A stretch of DNA of 64,000 bases from positions 2,108,001-2,172,000 of the forward strand of contig NZ_JBGBPY010000001.1 of assembly GCF_041107455.1 (NCBI RefSeq), written 5' to 3'. Both the position numbers and the translations under genes were made by a program. Numbering within the stretch: position 1 is the first letter of the stretch; each line of letters begins with the position of its first letter. Shown here one piece after another: positions 21,164-30,254 of this stretch. The notes beneath the pieces were generated by a model. It did no database searches. It saw only the letters and a list, made by a program, of their open reading frames with translations, and was not told where the DNA came from. Source of the DNA: Rhodanobacter humi. GTDB lineage: Bacteria > Pseudomonadota > Gammaproteobacteria > Xanthomonadales > Rhodanobacteraceae.

Positions 21164-22078
21164 GTGGACGCCGCGCCCGCGTTCTCGGTCGTCGTCACCA
21201 ACTACAACTACCGCGATTTCGTCGCCGAAGCGGTGGACGGTGCGCTGGCGCAGACGCATGCGCCGCTGGAAGTGATCCTGGTCGACGACGGCTCCAGCGA
21301 CGGCTCGCCCGACTACCTGCGCGAGCGCTACGGCCACGACGCACGCGTGAAGCTGCTCTGCGGCGAGAACGGCGGCCAGCTCGCCGCGTTCCAGCGTGGC
21401 CTCGCCGTGGCCAGCGGCGACATCGTGTGCTTCCTCGACGCCGACGACCGCTGGGGGCCGGATCACCTCAAGCAGGTGGCCGCGCTGTTCGCCGCGCGCA
21501 AGGACGTGGACTTCGTGTTCTCCGACGTGCGCCTGGTCGGCAACGAATCCGGCGTGCAGGGCTACGCGAAAGCGGCCTGCGATCTCGGCCACACCGTGCT
21601 CGGCACCTGGGTGTACGCGCGCTGGTACGGCGCGCCCACTTCGGCGCTGGCGTTGCGGCGCAAGCTGGCCGAACGCGTGCTCGACCTGCCCGCCGGCTTC
21701 GTGGCGAACTGGCGCATCAGCGCCGACAACTGCCTGGTGTTCGGCGCCAGCCTCCTCGGCGCGCGCAAGTATTTCCTGCCCACCGGCAACGTCGACTACC
21801 GCATCCACGGCCGCAACGGCTGGTGGCACGAGCAGGCGCGCATGCGCGAGTTTCCCGCGCAGTTCCGCTCGCGCTGCCTGATCAATTTCTACGCCGAGCG
21901 CATGCATCTGGATGCGCACGTACTGGATCTTGCCCGCGCCGAGTTCAAGACCCGCGAGCGCCCCGATTGGGCCGAGGCGCGCCGCTACGCCGGCATCGCG
22001 CTGCGTGGCCCTTCGCCGTGGTGGAAGCGGATCGAGCGGGCGCTGTCGATCCTGGCCCGCGGCCTGCGTGGGCGCTGA
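21164..22078 (+). CDS. Family 2 glycosyltransferase
   Basis: A 304-residue GT2 enzyme with the N-terminal FSVVVTNYNYRDFVAEAVDGAL, VDDGSSDGS and the DxD-type CFLDADDRWGPDHL. The GTG start follows the UXS stop by one nucleotide, so it is coupled to UDP-xylose synthase and may use that donor; this is inference. The C-terminal half (NVDYRIHGRNGWWHEQARMREF) resembles GT2 proteins of O-antigen clusters. Cytoplasmic or peripheral membrane location is expected. Confidence 0.88.
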   Translation: MDAAPAFSVVVTNYNYRDFVAEAVDGALAQTHAPLEVILVDDGSSDGSPDYLRERYGHDARVKLLCGENGGQLAAFQRGLAVASGDIVCFLDADDRWGPDHLKQVAALFAARKDVDFVFSDVRLVGNESGVQGYAKAACDLGHTVLGTWVYARWYGAPTSALALRRKLAERVLDLPAGFVANWRISADNCLVFGASLLGARKYFLPTGNVDYRIHGRNGWWHEQARMREFPAQFRSRCLINFYAERMHLDAHVLDLARAEFKTRERPDWAEARRYAGIALRGPSPWWKRIERALSILARGLRGR

Positions 22079-22085
22079 TTCGGCC

Positions 22086-22922
22086 ATGAGGGTCAGCGTC
22101 GTCGCGCTCACCTACAACTGGCCCGCGGCACTGGAACGCCTGCTGGCCAGCCTCGCCGTGCAGACGCGCCTGCCCGACGAGGTGATCGTGGCCGACGACG
22201 GCTCGGGCGGGGAAACCCGCGCGCTGGTCGAACGCATGGCGCGCGACTTCCCGGTGCCGCTGCGCCATGTATGGCAGGAAGACCGCGGCTTCCGCGCCGC
22301 GCGTGCGCGCAATCGCGGCATCGCCGCCAGCCGCGGCGACTACGTGATCCTGCTCGACGGCGACATGCTGCTGCATCCGCAGTTCGTGGCCGATCATTTG
22401 ATGCTGGCCGAGCGCGGTTTCTTCCTGCAGGGCGGACGGATCAAGGCCACGCGCGAGGAAAGCGCGGAGCTGCTGGCGGGCGGCACGCCGGTGTTCGCGC
22501 CGTGGTCGCGCGCGGACTTCCACGAGTTCGACGGCATCAAGCGTCTCTATGCGTTCCGCCAGCCGCAGCTGGCGCGCTGGAAGGCGCGCTCGCGCAACGG
22601 CGGGCGGGTGATGAGCTGCAACATGAGCTTCTGGCGCGACGACCTCTTGCGCGTGAACGGCTTCGACGAGCGCATGGAAGGCTATGGCGCCGAGGATCGC
22701 GAACTGGTGGCGCGGCTGGAAAACGCGGGCCTGCGCCGCCGCGCGCTGAAGTGGGCCGCGCTGGCCGTGCACCTGTGGCACAGCTCGCGCGCCCAGCCCG
22801 ACGTGAACGACCTCAGCCTGCCCAACAACCGCCTGTTCCACGCCACCCGCACCGAAGGCATCGTGCGCTGCGAGCACGGTATCGACGCTCATCTCGCGGA
22901 ATTCGAATCCGACGGCGGTTGA
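22086..22922 (+). CDS. Glycosyltransferase, GT2 with galactosyltransferase-type C-terminus
   Basis: A 278-residue enzyme beginning MRVSVVALTYNWPAALERLL, with ADDGSGGET and the metal motif LLDGDMLLHPQF. The C-terminal segment NMSFWRDDLLRVNGFDERMEGYGAEDRELVARL is the Glyco_transf_7C (galactosyltransferase-like) signature. It starts 7 nt after the previous GT2 gene and closes this three-gene plus-strand unit. Donor and acceptor are not determinable from sequence. Confidence 0.88.
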   Translation: MRVSVVALTYNWPAALERLLASLAVQTRLPDEVIVADDGSGGETRALVERMARDFPVPLRHVWQEDRGFRAARARNRGIAASRGDYVILLDGDMLLHPQFVADHLMLAERGFFLQGGRIKATREESAELLAGGTPVFAPWSRADFHEFDGIKRLYAFRQPQLARWKARSRNGGRVMSCNMSFWRDDLLRVNGFDERMEGYGAEDRELVARLENAGLRRRALKWAALAVHLWHSSRAQPDVNDLSLPNNRLFHATRTEGIVRCEHGIDAHLAEFESDGG

Positions 22923-22928
22923 GCGTTG

Positions 22929-22963
22929 TCCGTCATCCGGAATCGCGTAGCGATATCCGGGAT
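22929..22963. repeat. Degenerate REP-like palindrome
   Basis: CCGTCATCCGGAATCGC followed by GTAGCGATATCCGGGATCC folds through TCCGGAATCGC and GCGATATCCGG. It lies between convergent genes. Similar CGTCATTCC-type palindromes occur at 45332-45410. Confidence 0.5.
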
Positions 22964-22992
22964 CCAGTGTCTTTACGCAACGAGACGGCGCA

Positions 22993-23967
22993 TCAAGAGC
23001 GCCGGATATCGTCAAGCGCCGTGCGCAGCCGCGCCGGAAACGCGGCGCGTTCGGACTCGAACCACGCCCTCGCGTCGGCGCCCAGCGCATCGGCCTCGGC
23101 CTGCGGCATCGCCGCGCAGCGTTCGATCGCGTGCGCCATGTCCGCGTCGCGGAAGCCGTACAGCGTGGCCAGGTCCTGCGTGCCCGTGGCGTGCGCCGGC
23201 ACCAGCACGCCGCGCTCGGCGGTCACCAGCTCGTGCATCGGCTCGGCGTCCAGCGTCAGCACCACTGCGCCGCAGCTCATGGCCTCGACCAGATAGTGGC
23301 CGTAGCCCTCGGTCTGCGAGGGGCACAGGTGGAAGCGGTGTTCGTTCTGCAGGCGGCGATAAGCGTCGTCGTCGAGATGCTCGCGTAGCAGCACCACGTT
23401 GGCGGGCAGCGCATCCAGCTCCACCCGCTTGCGCCGCCACGCCACGGTGAGCACGGGCCATTCGGGGTGCGCCGCCCACAGCCGCAGCAGTGCCGCCGTG
23501 CCCTTGTTGGCGCTGCGGCCGGGGCCATGGAAGAACGCATGCCGGCGCGGCACCGCAGGGTCGCGGCGGTCGGGACTGGCGAAGCCGATGTAGCGAACGG
23601 GCTTGCCCAATGCCGCGAACAGGCGCTCGGCGTGGCGGGTCTTGGCCCACACCATGTCGATGCGATCCAGCGCGGCGCGATCCTGGGCGCGGAAGTATTC
23701 CGGATTCGGTATCAGCGCGTTGCGCCGCGCGCCGGGCGCGAACTCGGGGCGCACGCGTTCCAGCATCAGGTTGAGGTCGAACGCGGGTGCGCGGCTGGAC
23801 AGGCGCAGGCGCGTCAGCCATTCCGCGACACGGCCACGGTGCGGCAGCGCCGAGCTGTGCACCGCCGCGCCGGCCTCGCCCAGCGCGGCGGCAAGCAGGG
23901 CCATGTCGCGGCTGAGGCCTGCGCCGTTGTCGCGGCCGAGCAGCCGGATGCGCGGCGCATCCGTCAC
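22993..23967 (-). CDS. Glycosyltransferase, GT4-like
   Basis: A 324-residue probable GT-B glycosyltransferase. The second domain contains FHGPGRSANKGTAALLRLW and SQTEGYGHYLVEAMSCGAVVLTLDAEPMHELV, equivalent to the donor-binding E-x7-E region of GT4 enzymes. The first domain lacks the clear GGxER-type motif, so the family call is moderate. The GTG start at 23967 overlaps the stop of the upstream GT39 gene (GTGA). It is part of the envelope polysaccharide region. Confidence 0.78.
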   Translation of the reverse strand: MTDAPRIRLLGRDNGAGLSRDMALLAAALGEAGAAVHSSALPHRGRVAEWLTRLRLSSRAPAFDLNLMLERVRPEFAPGARRNALIPNPEYFRAQDRAALDRIDMVWAKTRHAERLFAALGKPVRYIGFASPDRRDPAVPRRHAFFHGPGRSANKGTAALLRLWAAHPEWPVLTVAWRRKRVELDALPANVVLLREHLDDDAYRRLQNEHRFHLCPSQTEGYGHYLVEAMSCGAVVLTLDAEPMHELVTAERGVLVPAHATGTQDLATLYGFRDADMAHAIERCAAMPQAEADALGADARAWFESERAAFPARLRTALDDIRRS

Positions 23968-25730
23968 GGACCCGCCTGCATGTCGGCGGAAGGATCGTCG
24001 TCCGGCGACTCGTCCACCTTGGCGCTGGGCAGGCAGCCCGGCACCAGCGCCTCGGCCCGGAACATCCACCAGTCGCGCTGGTTGGCGTGGCCGAGATAAA
24101 TCGCTTTCGCGCGATCCACGCAGTCGCCCATCGCCGGCTGCTGCACGAACAGCCAGCGCGTGGCCGGTGCCTGCGCCTGCCATTGCACGGCGCGGGCGAA
24201 CTGGATGTGCCACGGCACCTTGAAGCCGAAGTCGGTGGCCGGGCGATCGAGCATCAGCAGGTTCTGTTCGGTCCACGCGACGAGGCCCAACTCGTCGTGC
24301 GGGCCGAGATGGCCGCGCACTTCGGCCATCAGTGCGGAGGAGGAACTGGAGGGATTGAGCAGCGGCACCGCCCAGCAGCCCCAGGCCAGCCACAGCGCGG
24401 CCATGCCGCCGCACACCGCCCACACGGCGCGGCGCACGCGCAGCACGGCGACCAGCGCCAGCTGCACCGCGCCCAGCACCACGCACATCCACCACAGCGC
24501 GGCGCCGCCGTCGGCGAGGTCGCGGTCGACGGCGAACTGCGCCACCTTCGGGGCGTGCGAGAGCAGGGCGTAACCGCCCAGTGCCAGCATCGCCGCGCCC
24601 AGCACGGCGATGAAGACCAGGCCCGCCACGCGCAGCCAGCGCTTCGGCAACAACTCGTCCACGAACGGCGCGCAGGCCAGCGCCAGCATCGGCAGCGCGG
24701 GCAGGATGTACACGTCGCGCTTGCCCGGCGAGGCGCTGAAGAACAGCAGCACCAGCACCACCCAGCCCAGCGGCAGCAGCACGCGCGCGTCGCGCGCCTT
24801 CAGCCGCTGCCACCAGCGCGGCAGGCAGCCGGGATAGAGCAGGGACAGCGGCAGCCAGCTGAACAGCAGGATCGGCAGGTAGTACCACCACGCGTGGATG
24901 TGATGCCACGCATTGGCATAGCGCTTCGCGGTCTGCTTGAACAGGATGTCGTGCACGTAGGCCGCGTAGGCTGGATTGCCGTCGCGCGCCTGTGCGGTGA
25001 GCAGCATCGGCAGCAGCCACAGCGCGATCGCCGCCAGCACCGCCGCCAAGCCCAGCAGCCAGCGCCACCATGCGCCGCGGCCGGGACGCGCCACGCCGTC
25101 CCAGCCGCGCCAGGCGGCCCAGGCGTAGGGAATCAGCATCAGCAGGGCGAGGAAACCCACACCCTTGGTGATCACGCCCAGTCCCGCGCAGAAGCAGCCG
25201 AACCAGTACAGCGGCCAGTTCGCCCTGGCGCCGGAGTCGGGCGGTGCCAGCAGGTGGCGCAGCAGGCCCCAGTTCGCCGCGGTGATGAAGAACACCACCA
25301 AGGGATCGATCTGCGCGCGCTGGCTCTGGTAGACGAACTGGAACGCCAGCAGCAGGCCGCCCGCGGCGTACAGGCCGGTGCGGCGGTTCCACAGCCGGCG
25401 GCCGAGGTCGTAGACCAGCAGCAGCGTGCCCAACCCCGCCAGCAGCGAGGGCAGCATGAAGGCCAGCCGCCACCAGCGCACCAGTTCGAAGCTGGCCGCC
25501 TCGGCCCACATCAGCATCGGCGGCTTGTCCGCGTACAGCTCGCTGCCGCGGTGCGGGAACATCCAGTCGCCGCTCTCGACCATCTGCTTCGCCGCCAGCG
25601 TGAAGCGCGGTTCGTCCGAGGGCCAGGGGTCGCGCAGGCCGATGCCGGCGCCGAGTATCACCAGCGCGATCAGCAGAAACAGCCAGAACTGGCGGCGTTC
25701 CTGCGGCGTGGCCTTGGAAAGAGCAGACAT
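23964..25730 (-). CDS. GT39/ArnT-like membrane glycosyltransferase
   Basis: A 588-residue polytopic membrane protein of the ArnT/PMT superfamily. The first loop has DPWPSDEPRFTLAAKQMVESGDWMFP and YADKPPMLMW, the usual acidic and KPP motifs. Around twelve hydrophobic segments follow, plus FSASPGKRDVYILPALPMLAL, a conserved KR-x-Y-LP region. The start is the ATG at 25730 (MSALSKATPQERR); the open frame extends further upstream only through repeat DNA. It is coupled to a GT4-like gene. It presumably transfers a sugar from undecaprenyl phosphate to an envelope acceptor. Confidence 0.87.
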   Translation of the reverse strand: MSALSKATPQERRQFWLFLLIALVILGAGIGLRDPWPSDEPRFTLAAKQMVESGDWMFPHRGSELYADKPPMLMWAEAASFELVRWWRLAFMLPSLLAGLGTLLLVYDLGRRLWNRRTGLYAAGGLLLAFQFVYQSQRAQIDPLVVFFITAANWGLLRHLLAPPDSGARANWPLYWFGCFCAGLGVITKGVGFLALLMLIPYAWAAWRGWDGVARPGRGAWWRWLLGLAAVLAAIALWLLPMLLTAQARDGNPAYAAYVHDILFKQTAKRYANAWHHIHAWWYYLPILLFSWLPLSLLYPGCLPRWWQRLKARDARVLLPLGWVVLVLLFFSASPGKRDVYILPALPMLALACAPFVDELLPKRWLRVAGLVFIAVLGAAMLALGGYALLSHAPKVAQFAVDRDLADGGAALWWMCVVLGAVQLALVAVLRVRRAVWAVCGGMAALWLAWGCWAVPLLNPSSSSSALMAEVRGHLGPHDELGLVAWTEQNLLMLDRPATDFGFKVPWHIQFARAVQWQAQAPATRWLFVQQPAMGDCVDRAKAIYLGHANQRDWWMFRAEALVPGCLPSAKVDESPDDDPSADMQAGP

Positions 25731-25773
25731 GGAACGCTCAGGGAGTGTGAGGAGGGCGAAGGTTTTTGCTTTC

Positions 25774-25911
25774 GCCTCTCCCGCTGGCGGGAGAGGCTGC
25801 CCGAAGGGCTGGAGAGGGAGCTTTTCGATGGATCGAAAGCATGACAGCGGCGCGGCTCCGCCGCGCTCCCTCTCCCGCCTTCGGCACCCTCCCCCGCACG
25901 CGGGGGAGGGG
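25774..25911. repeat. Composite C-rich repeat doublet
   Basis: CCTCTCCC-GCTGGC-GGGAGAGG (25775-25797) and, about 70 nt on, GGCGCGGCTCCGCCGCGCTC with CCTCCCCCGCACGCGGGGGAGGG (to 25911). The whole arrangement recurs at 40657-40769, so the doublet itself is the repeated unit. Confidence 0.8.
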
Positions 25912-25933
25912 ACAGTCATGGAGCTTCCGGCAT

Positions 25934-27232
25934 TCAGCGCTTTTCGAGCACCGCATAGTACATGCCGTCGAGGTCGCCATCGCCGGGCAGGATCTGCCAA
26001 CCCACGGCGGCGGCCCGTCCCACGGGCAGTTCGAACGCGACGGCGTGCGCATCCGGTTGCGCCGCCAGCAGCTCACCCACGATCGCCTCATTCTCCGCGC
26101 GCAGCAGCGAGCAGGTGATGTACAGCAGCCGGCCGCCCGGCGCCAGCAGCGGCCACAGCGCGGCCAGGATGCGCCGCTGCTGCGCCTGCAGCGCGGCGAT
26201 GTCGCTGGCACGGCGGTGCAGGCGCACGTCGGGGCGCCGGCGCAGCACGCCGGTGGCCGAACACGGCGCATCGACCAGGATGCGGTCGAACGGCTGGTGG
26301 TTCCACCAGGCCTTCGGCGCGCCCGCGTCGCCGGTCAGCAGGCGCGCATCCAGACGCAGCCGCTGCAGGTTCTGGCGGATGCGGTCCACGCGCGGCGGCG
26401 CGGAGTCCAGCGCGGTGAGGTCGATCTCCGCGCGTTCCAGCAGGTGGCAGGCCTTGCCGCCCGGTGCGGCGCAGGCGTCGAGCACGCGCAGGCCGCCGCG
26501 CAGGTCGGCGAGGTCGGCGGCGATTTGCGCGGCGCCGTCCTGCACCGCGAAGGCGCCGTCGTCGAAGCCGGGCAGGCGGGTCACGTCGGTGCTGTGCGGC
26601 AGCACGATGGCGTCGGCCAGCCAGCTGTGCGGTTCGGCCGTCTGGCCGTCCAGGCGCAGGCGCTCGATCAATGCCTCGCGCGTGCCGTGGCGGCGGTTCG
26701 CGCGCAGCATCAGCGGCGGTTCGCGGTTGTCCGCCGCCAGCACCGCCTCGGCCTGTGCCGGCCAGTCGCGCGCGATCGCCTCGGCCAGCCAGCGCGGGTG
26801 CGCGTGGCGGGTTTCCGGTTGCGCATCGAGCGCGGCGAGATGCGTGGCGCGTTCGCGCTGCCAACGCCGCAGCACGGCGTTCACCAGACCCGCGAACTGC
26901 GGCCGCTTCAGCGCGCGCACCGCCTCCACCGTCGCCGCCACCGCGGCGTAGTCGGCCAGCTCCAGCACCTCCAGCTGCACCAGCCCGAGCACCAGCAGCG
27001 CATGCACCACCGGCGCCTTCTTGCGCAGCGGCTGCTCCAGCAGGCGATCCAGTGCGGCGTCGAAACGCGGCCACCAGCGCGCGCCGTCGCTGACCAGGGC
27101 CATGAGCAATGCGCGATCACGGGAATCGGGGAGTCGTTGTGCGTGGCGCTCCATCGCTTCGCGCAGCGAGACGCCGCGAAGGGCCACCTGCGCCAGCGCC
27201 TGCGCGGCCAACGCGCGGACGTCGGCACTCAT
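25934..27232 (-). CDS. rsmB: 16S rRNA m5C967 methyltransferase RsmB
   Basis: A 432-residue protein with an N-terminal NusB-like RNA-binding domain (residues about 1-135) and a C-terminal SAM-dependent methyltransferase. The SAM motif is VLDACAAPGGKACHLLE. The two catalytic-cycle cysteines lie in DAPCSATGVLRR and YITCSLL. It methylates C967 of 16S rRNA in the cytoplasm. Position beside fmt and def on the same strand is the classical fmt-rsmB arrangement of proteobacteria. Repeat DNA fills the gap to fmt. Confidence 0.95.
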   Translation of the reverse strand: MSADVRALAAQALAQVALRGVSLREAMERHAQRLPDSRDRALLMALVSDGARWWPRFDAALDRLLEQPLRKKAPVVHALLVLGLVQLEVLELADYAAVAATVEAVRALKRPQFAGLVNAVLRRWQRERATHLAALDAQPETRHAHPRWLAEAIARDWPAQAEAVLAADNREPPLMLRANRRHGTREALIERLRLDGQTAEPHSWLADAIVLPHSTDVTRLPGFDDGAFAVQDGAAQIAADLADLRGGLRVLDACAAPGGKACHLLERAEIDLTALDSAPPRVDRIRQNLQRLRLDARLLTGDAGAPKAWWNHQPFDRILVDAPCSATGVLRRRPDVRLHRRASDIAALQAQQRRILAALWPLLAPGGRLLYITCSLLRAENEAIVGELLAAQPDAHAVAFELPVGRAAAVGWQILPGDGDLDGMYYAVLEKR

Positions 27233-27238
27233 CGCGTT

Positions 27239-27448
27239 TCACTCCCTCGCCCCTGTGGGGTACGCGGGGAGCGACCATGGATGGTCGCGGCTTTGAGGAG
27301 CGAGGAGAGGGTTGGGGCGAGGGGACGGAGCTTGCCATGAAGTTCGGGCTGGCGTGGACCGTGCGGCCCAGGTTTCCGGGCGGCGAGCCGGTGATGCTCC
27401 CGCGAGTACCCGACCCTCACCCCAGCCCTCTCCCCGTGGGGGAGAGGG
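27239..27448. repeat. C-rich repeats, composite and simple copies
   Basis: 27239-27326 is the reverse-oriented relative of the composite at 17748-17827 (shared GCGACCATGGATGGTCGC core and GAGGAGCGAGGAGAGG). 27413-27448 is a simple unit, CCTCACCCCAGCCCTCTCCC then GGGGGAGAGGG. They occupy most of the 229-bp fmt-rsmB gap. Confidence 0.8.
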
Positions 27449-27461
27449 ACCCGGGCGCGGG

Positions 27462-28391
27462 TCATGGGCGGGCCTCGCGCAGTTCGGGGCGTGCGTTGAG
27501 GTAGTCAGCGGCGCTGATGCGTCGGCCGCCGGCGCGCTGGATCGCGGTGACACGCAGCACGCCATCGGCGCAGGCGAGGTCGAGACCGTCCCGGTGGACG
27601 GCGAGCAGGGTGCCGGGCGCGGCGGCGTGGCGCTGGTCGAGGGCCGTGGCGCCCCAGACCCGCACCCGCTCACCGGCGATTTCCGCATCGCTGCCAGGCC
27701 ACGGGTCGAAGGCGCGCACCTGGCGTTCCAGCTCGATCGCCGGTCGGGCGAAATCCAGCGCCGACTCGGCCTTGTCCAGCTTGTGCGCGTAGACGACGCC
27801 GTCGGCGGCCTGCGGCGTGGCGGCCATCGTCTTGCCGGCCAGCACGTGGCGCAGGCCTTCGGCCAGCGCTTCCGCGCCGAGCGCGGCGAGGCGGTCGTGC
27901 AGCGAGCCGCCGGTGTCCGCGCGCGAAATCGGCGTGCGCCGCTCCAGCAGCACCGGGCCGGTGTCCAGGCCGGCCTCCATCTGCATGAGATCCACGCCCG
28001 TCTCGGCGTCGCCGGCGAGGATGGCGCGCTGGATCGGCGCCGCGCCGCGCCAGCGCGGCAACAGGCTGGCGTGCACGTTCCAGCAGCCCAGGCGCGGGAT
28101 CGCCAGCACCTTGCGCGGCAGGATCAGGCCGTAGGCCACCACCACCATCAGGTCGGGTCGATACGCGGCCAGCGCAGCCTGCGCCTCGGCGCCCTTCAGT
28201 GATTCGGGCTGCTCCACCGCGATGCCGGCGGCCAGCGCGGCCTGCTTCACGGGACTGGGCGCGAGCTTGCGGCCGCGGCCGGCGGGGCGATCGGGCTGGG
28301 TGTAGACGGCCACCACGTCGGCGCCGCTCCCGCGGCAGGCTTCGAGGCAGGGGACGGAAAATTCGGGCGTGCCGGCGAAGACGACCCGCAT
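27462..28391 (-). CDS. fmt: Methionyl-tRNA formyltransferase
   Basis: A 309-residue enzyme that formylates initiator Met-tRNA using 10-formyl-tetrahydrofolate. The active-site region [16 protein letters not shown] covers residues 105-120, with Asn105, His107 and Asp143 (GLDTG) as the catalytic triad. [17 protein letters not shown] is the usual N-terminus and a C-terminal OB-fold domain follows residue about 205. The ATG at 28391 is 2 nt from the def stop, so def and fmt form one transcript. Confidence 0.97.
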   Translation of the reverse strand: MRVVFAGTPEFSVPCLEACRGSGADVVAVYTQPDRPAGRGRKLAPSPVKQAALAAGIAVEQPESLKGAEAQAALAAYRPDLMVVVAYGLILPRKVLAIPRLGCWNVHASLLPRWRGAAPIQRAILAGDAETGVDLMQMEAGLDTGPVLLERRTPISRADTGGSLHDRLAALGAEALAEGLRHVLAGKTMAATPQAADGVVYAHKLDKAESALDFARPAIELERQVRAFDPWPGSDAEIAGERVRVWGATALDQRHAAAPGTLLAVHRDGLDLACADGVLRVTAIQRAGGRRISAADYLNARPELREARP

Positions 28392-28393
28392 GC

Positions 28394-28903
28394 TCAAGCG
28401 CTGGCCGCCTGCTTGCGCTGCTTCTCCAGGCGCTTGAGCAGCAGCGAGCGCTTCAGCGGCGAGAGGTAGTCCACGAACACCTTGCCGGCGAGGTGGTCCA
28501 GCTCGTGCTGCACGGCCACCGCCAGCGGACCCTCGGCCTCGTAGATGAATTCCTTGCCGTCCACGTCGCGGGCCTTCACCTTCACCTTCAGCGCGCGGGT
28601 GACGTCGGCATAGACGCCGGGGAAGGACAGGCAACCCTCCTGGTAGACCTGGGCGCCGTCCTTCTCGACGATCTCGGCATTGATCAGCACCAGCGGCTGG
28701 TTGCGCTCGTCGCTCATGTCGATCACCAGCACTTGCTGGTGCACGTTGACCTGGGTGGCGGCGAGGCCCACGCCGTTGGCGGCGTACATGGTCTCGAACA
28801 GGTCGGCGACGAACTGCCGGAGTTTTGCGTCGAACACGCCGACCGGCGCGGCCCGGGTGCGCAGGCGGGGATCGGGGAATTCGAGGATGGTGAGCAAGGA
28901 CAT
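28394..28903 (-). CDS. def: Peptide deformylase
   Basis: A 169-residue metalloenzyme removing the N-formyl group from nascent proteins. All three family motifs are intact: GVGLAATQ (44-51), EGCLSFP (89-95, metal ligand Cys91) and QHELDHLAG (132-140, metal ligands His133 and His137). The start is the ATG at 28903 ([15 protein letters not shown]); the longer open frame upstream is non-conserved. It is divergent from the LysM gene and directly precedes fmt. Confidence 0.97.
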   Translation of the reverse strand: MSLLTILEFPDPRLRTRAAPVGVFDAKLRQFVADLFETMYAANGVGLAATQVNVHQQVLVIDMSDERNQPLVLINAEIVEKDGAQVYQEGCLSFPGVYADVTRALKVKVKARDVDGKEFIYEAEGPLAVAVQHELDHLAGKVFVDYLSPLKRSLLLKRLEKQRKQAASA

Positions 28904-29047
28904 GCCGGTATTGTAGTACGCCACCGGCGTGGACGAGCCGACGGCAATGCCCCCACGGCGGCCATGGATTCTGCGACCCGGTGCCGATTGCACCGCTTAA
29001 TGCTTCGGTTACACTCGCTCTCACCGCGGGGAGGGGGATTCCCACCA

Positions 29048-30172
29048 ATGTTCAAGAAAGCCTTCACGGTGCTGGCCGGCACCATGGTCGCGGCAGCGGT
29101 GTGTGCCGCCGGCGCCGCGCAGCTGCGCAGCAACCATCCCGATTCGTACACGGTGCGCCGCGGCGACACGCTGTGGGGCATTTCGGCGAAATTCCTGGTC
29201 AAGCCGTGGCTGTGGCCGGAGATCTGGCAGGCCAATCCGCAGGTGAAGAACCCGCACCTGATCTACCCGGGCGACGTGCTCAACCTGTCCTTCATCAACG
29301 GTCCCGCGCTGAAGCTGACGCCCAGCATGCACCGCGAAGGCGAGGCGGTGCCGGCGATCCCGCTGGATGCGCTGAAGACCTTCCTGAAGGACCTGCGCGT
29401 GATGGATTCCAGCGCGGTCAGCAAGGCCCCCTACGTGGTGGGCGTGGAAGAGAACCAGCTGCGCGCCACCTCGGGCCAGAACCTCTACGTGCGCGGCCTC
29501 GACAGCCAGCCCGGCCAGCGCTGGGCGATCGTGCGGCCCGAGCACGTGTTCCGCGGTTTCGACGACGGCTCCGGCGGCAATGCGGTGTTCGGCGACGAGC
29601 TGTACGCGAACGCGGCGATGGTGAAGTCGCCGTGGGAAGAGGACTTCGACAACGGCTCCGGCCACTATCGCCGCGGCCGCGACATGGGCGTCGAGGTGAA
29701 GGTGATCGGCACCGCCGAGACGCTGCGCACCGGCGACCCGTCCACCCTGCTGCTGCTCGATTCCACCCAGGAAGTGCGCAGCGGCGACCGCATCATGCCG
29801 GTGGACGACAACCCGTACGACCCGTACTTCTACCCGCATCCGCCGAAGGACCAGCCCAAGGACGGCCGCGTGATCGCGTTCACCGACGCGATGGACGCGG
29901 TGGGGCCGCACCAGGTGGTGGCGCTGTCGGTGGGCTCGAAGGACGGCGTGGACAACGGCACCACCTTCGCGATCTGGCAGCCCGGCGAGAACATCCACGA
30001 CGACGTGGCCAGCAACAGCTGGAACCGCGGTGTGGGCAAGCGGGTGACCCTGCCGGAGGAATACATCGGCCACGTGATGGTGTTCCGCACCTTCGACAAC
30101 GTCAGCTACGGCCTGGTGATGGACGGCCTGCGTCCGGTGAAGAAGGGCGACAAGCTGCGCCTGCCGGAATAA
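29048..30172 (+). CDS. LysM-domain secreted protein
   Basis: A 374-residue exported protein with a signal peptide ([23 protein letters not shown]) and one LysM domain near residues 34-80 ([16 protein letters not shown] to IYPGDVLNL) that would bind peptidoglycan. The remaining approximately 290 residues form a conserved region of unknown function seen downstream of LysM in proteins encoded next to dprA. Divergent from def and upstream of dprA-topA, a gene order common in Xanthomonadales and other gammaproteobacteria. The ATG at 29048 is preceded by a GGGGAGGGGG tract. Confidence 0.92.
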   Translation: MFKKAFTVLAGTMVAAAVCAAGAAQLRSNHPDSYTVRRGDTLWGISAKFLVKPWLWPEIWQANPQVKNPHLIYPGDVLNLSFINGPALKLTPSMHREGEAVPAIPLDALKTFLKDLRVMDSSAVSKAPYVVGVEENQLRATSGQNLYVRGLDSQPGQRWAIVRPEHVFRGFDDGSGGNAVFGDELYANAAMVKSPWEEDFDNGSGHYRRGRDMGVEVKVIGTAETLRTGDPSTLLLLDSTQEVRSGDRIMPVDDNPYDPYFYPHPPKDQPKDGRVIAFTDAMDAVGPHQVVALSVGSKDGVDNGTTFAIWQPGENIHDDVASNSWNRGVGKRVTLPEEYIGHVMVFRTFDNVSYGLVMDGLRPVKKGDKLRLPE

Positions 30173-30198
30173 GGTTCACATAGGCATCGACCGACACG

Positions 30199-30228
30199 AC
30201 GGCGCGGCTCAGTCCGCGCCGTTTTTGT
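30199..30228 (+). terminator. Intrinsic terminator after LysM gene
   Basis: Nine-bp stem ACGGCGCGG (30199-30207) and CCGCGCCGT (30214-30222), six-nt loop, then TTTTGTT. Lies 27 nt after the stop and directly before dprA. Confidence 0.8.
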
Positions 30229-30254
30229 TGGAGCCGACTGCGTACACTGCGGTG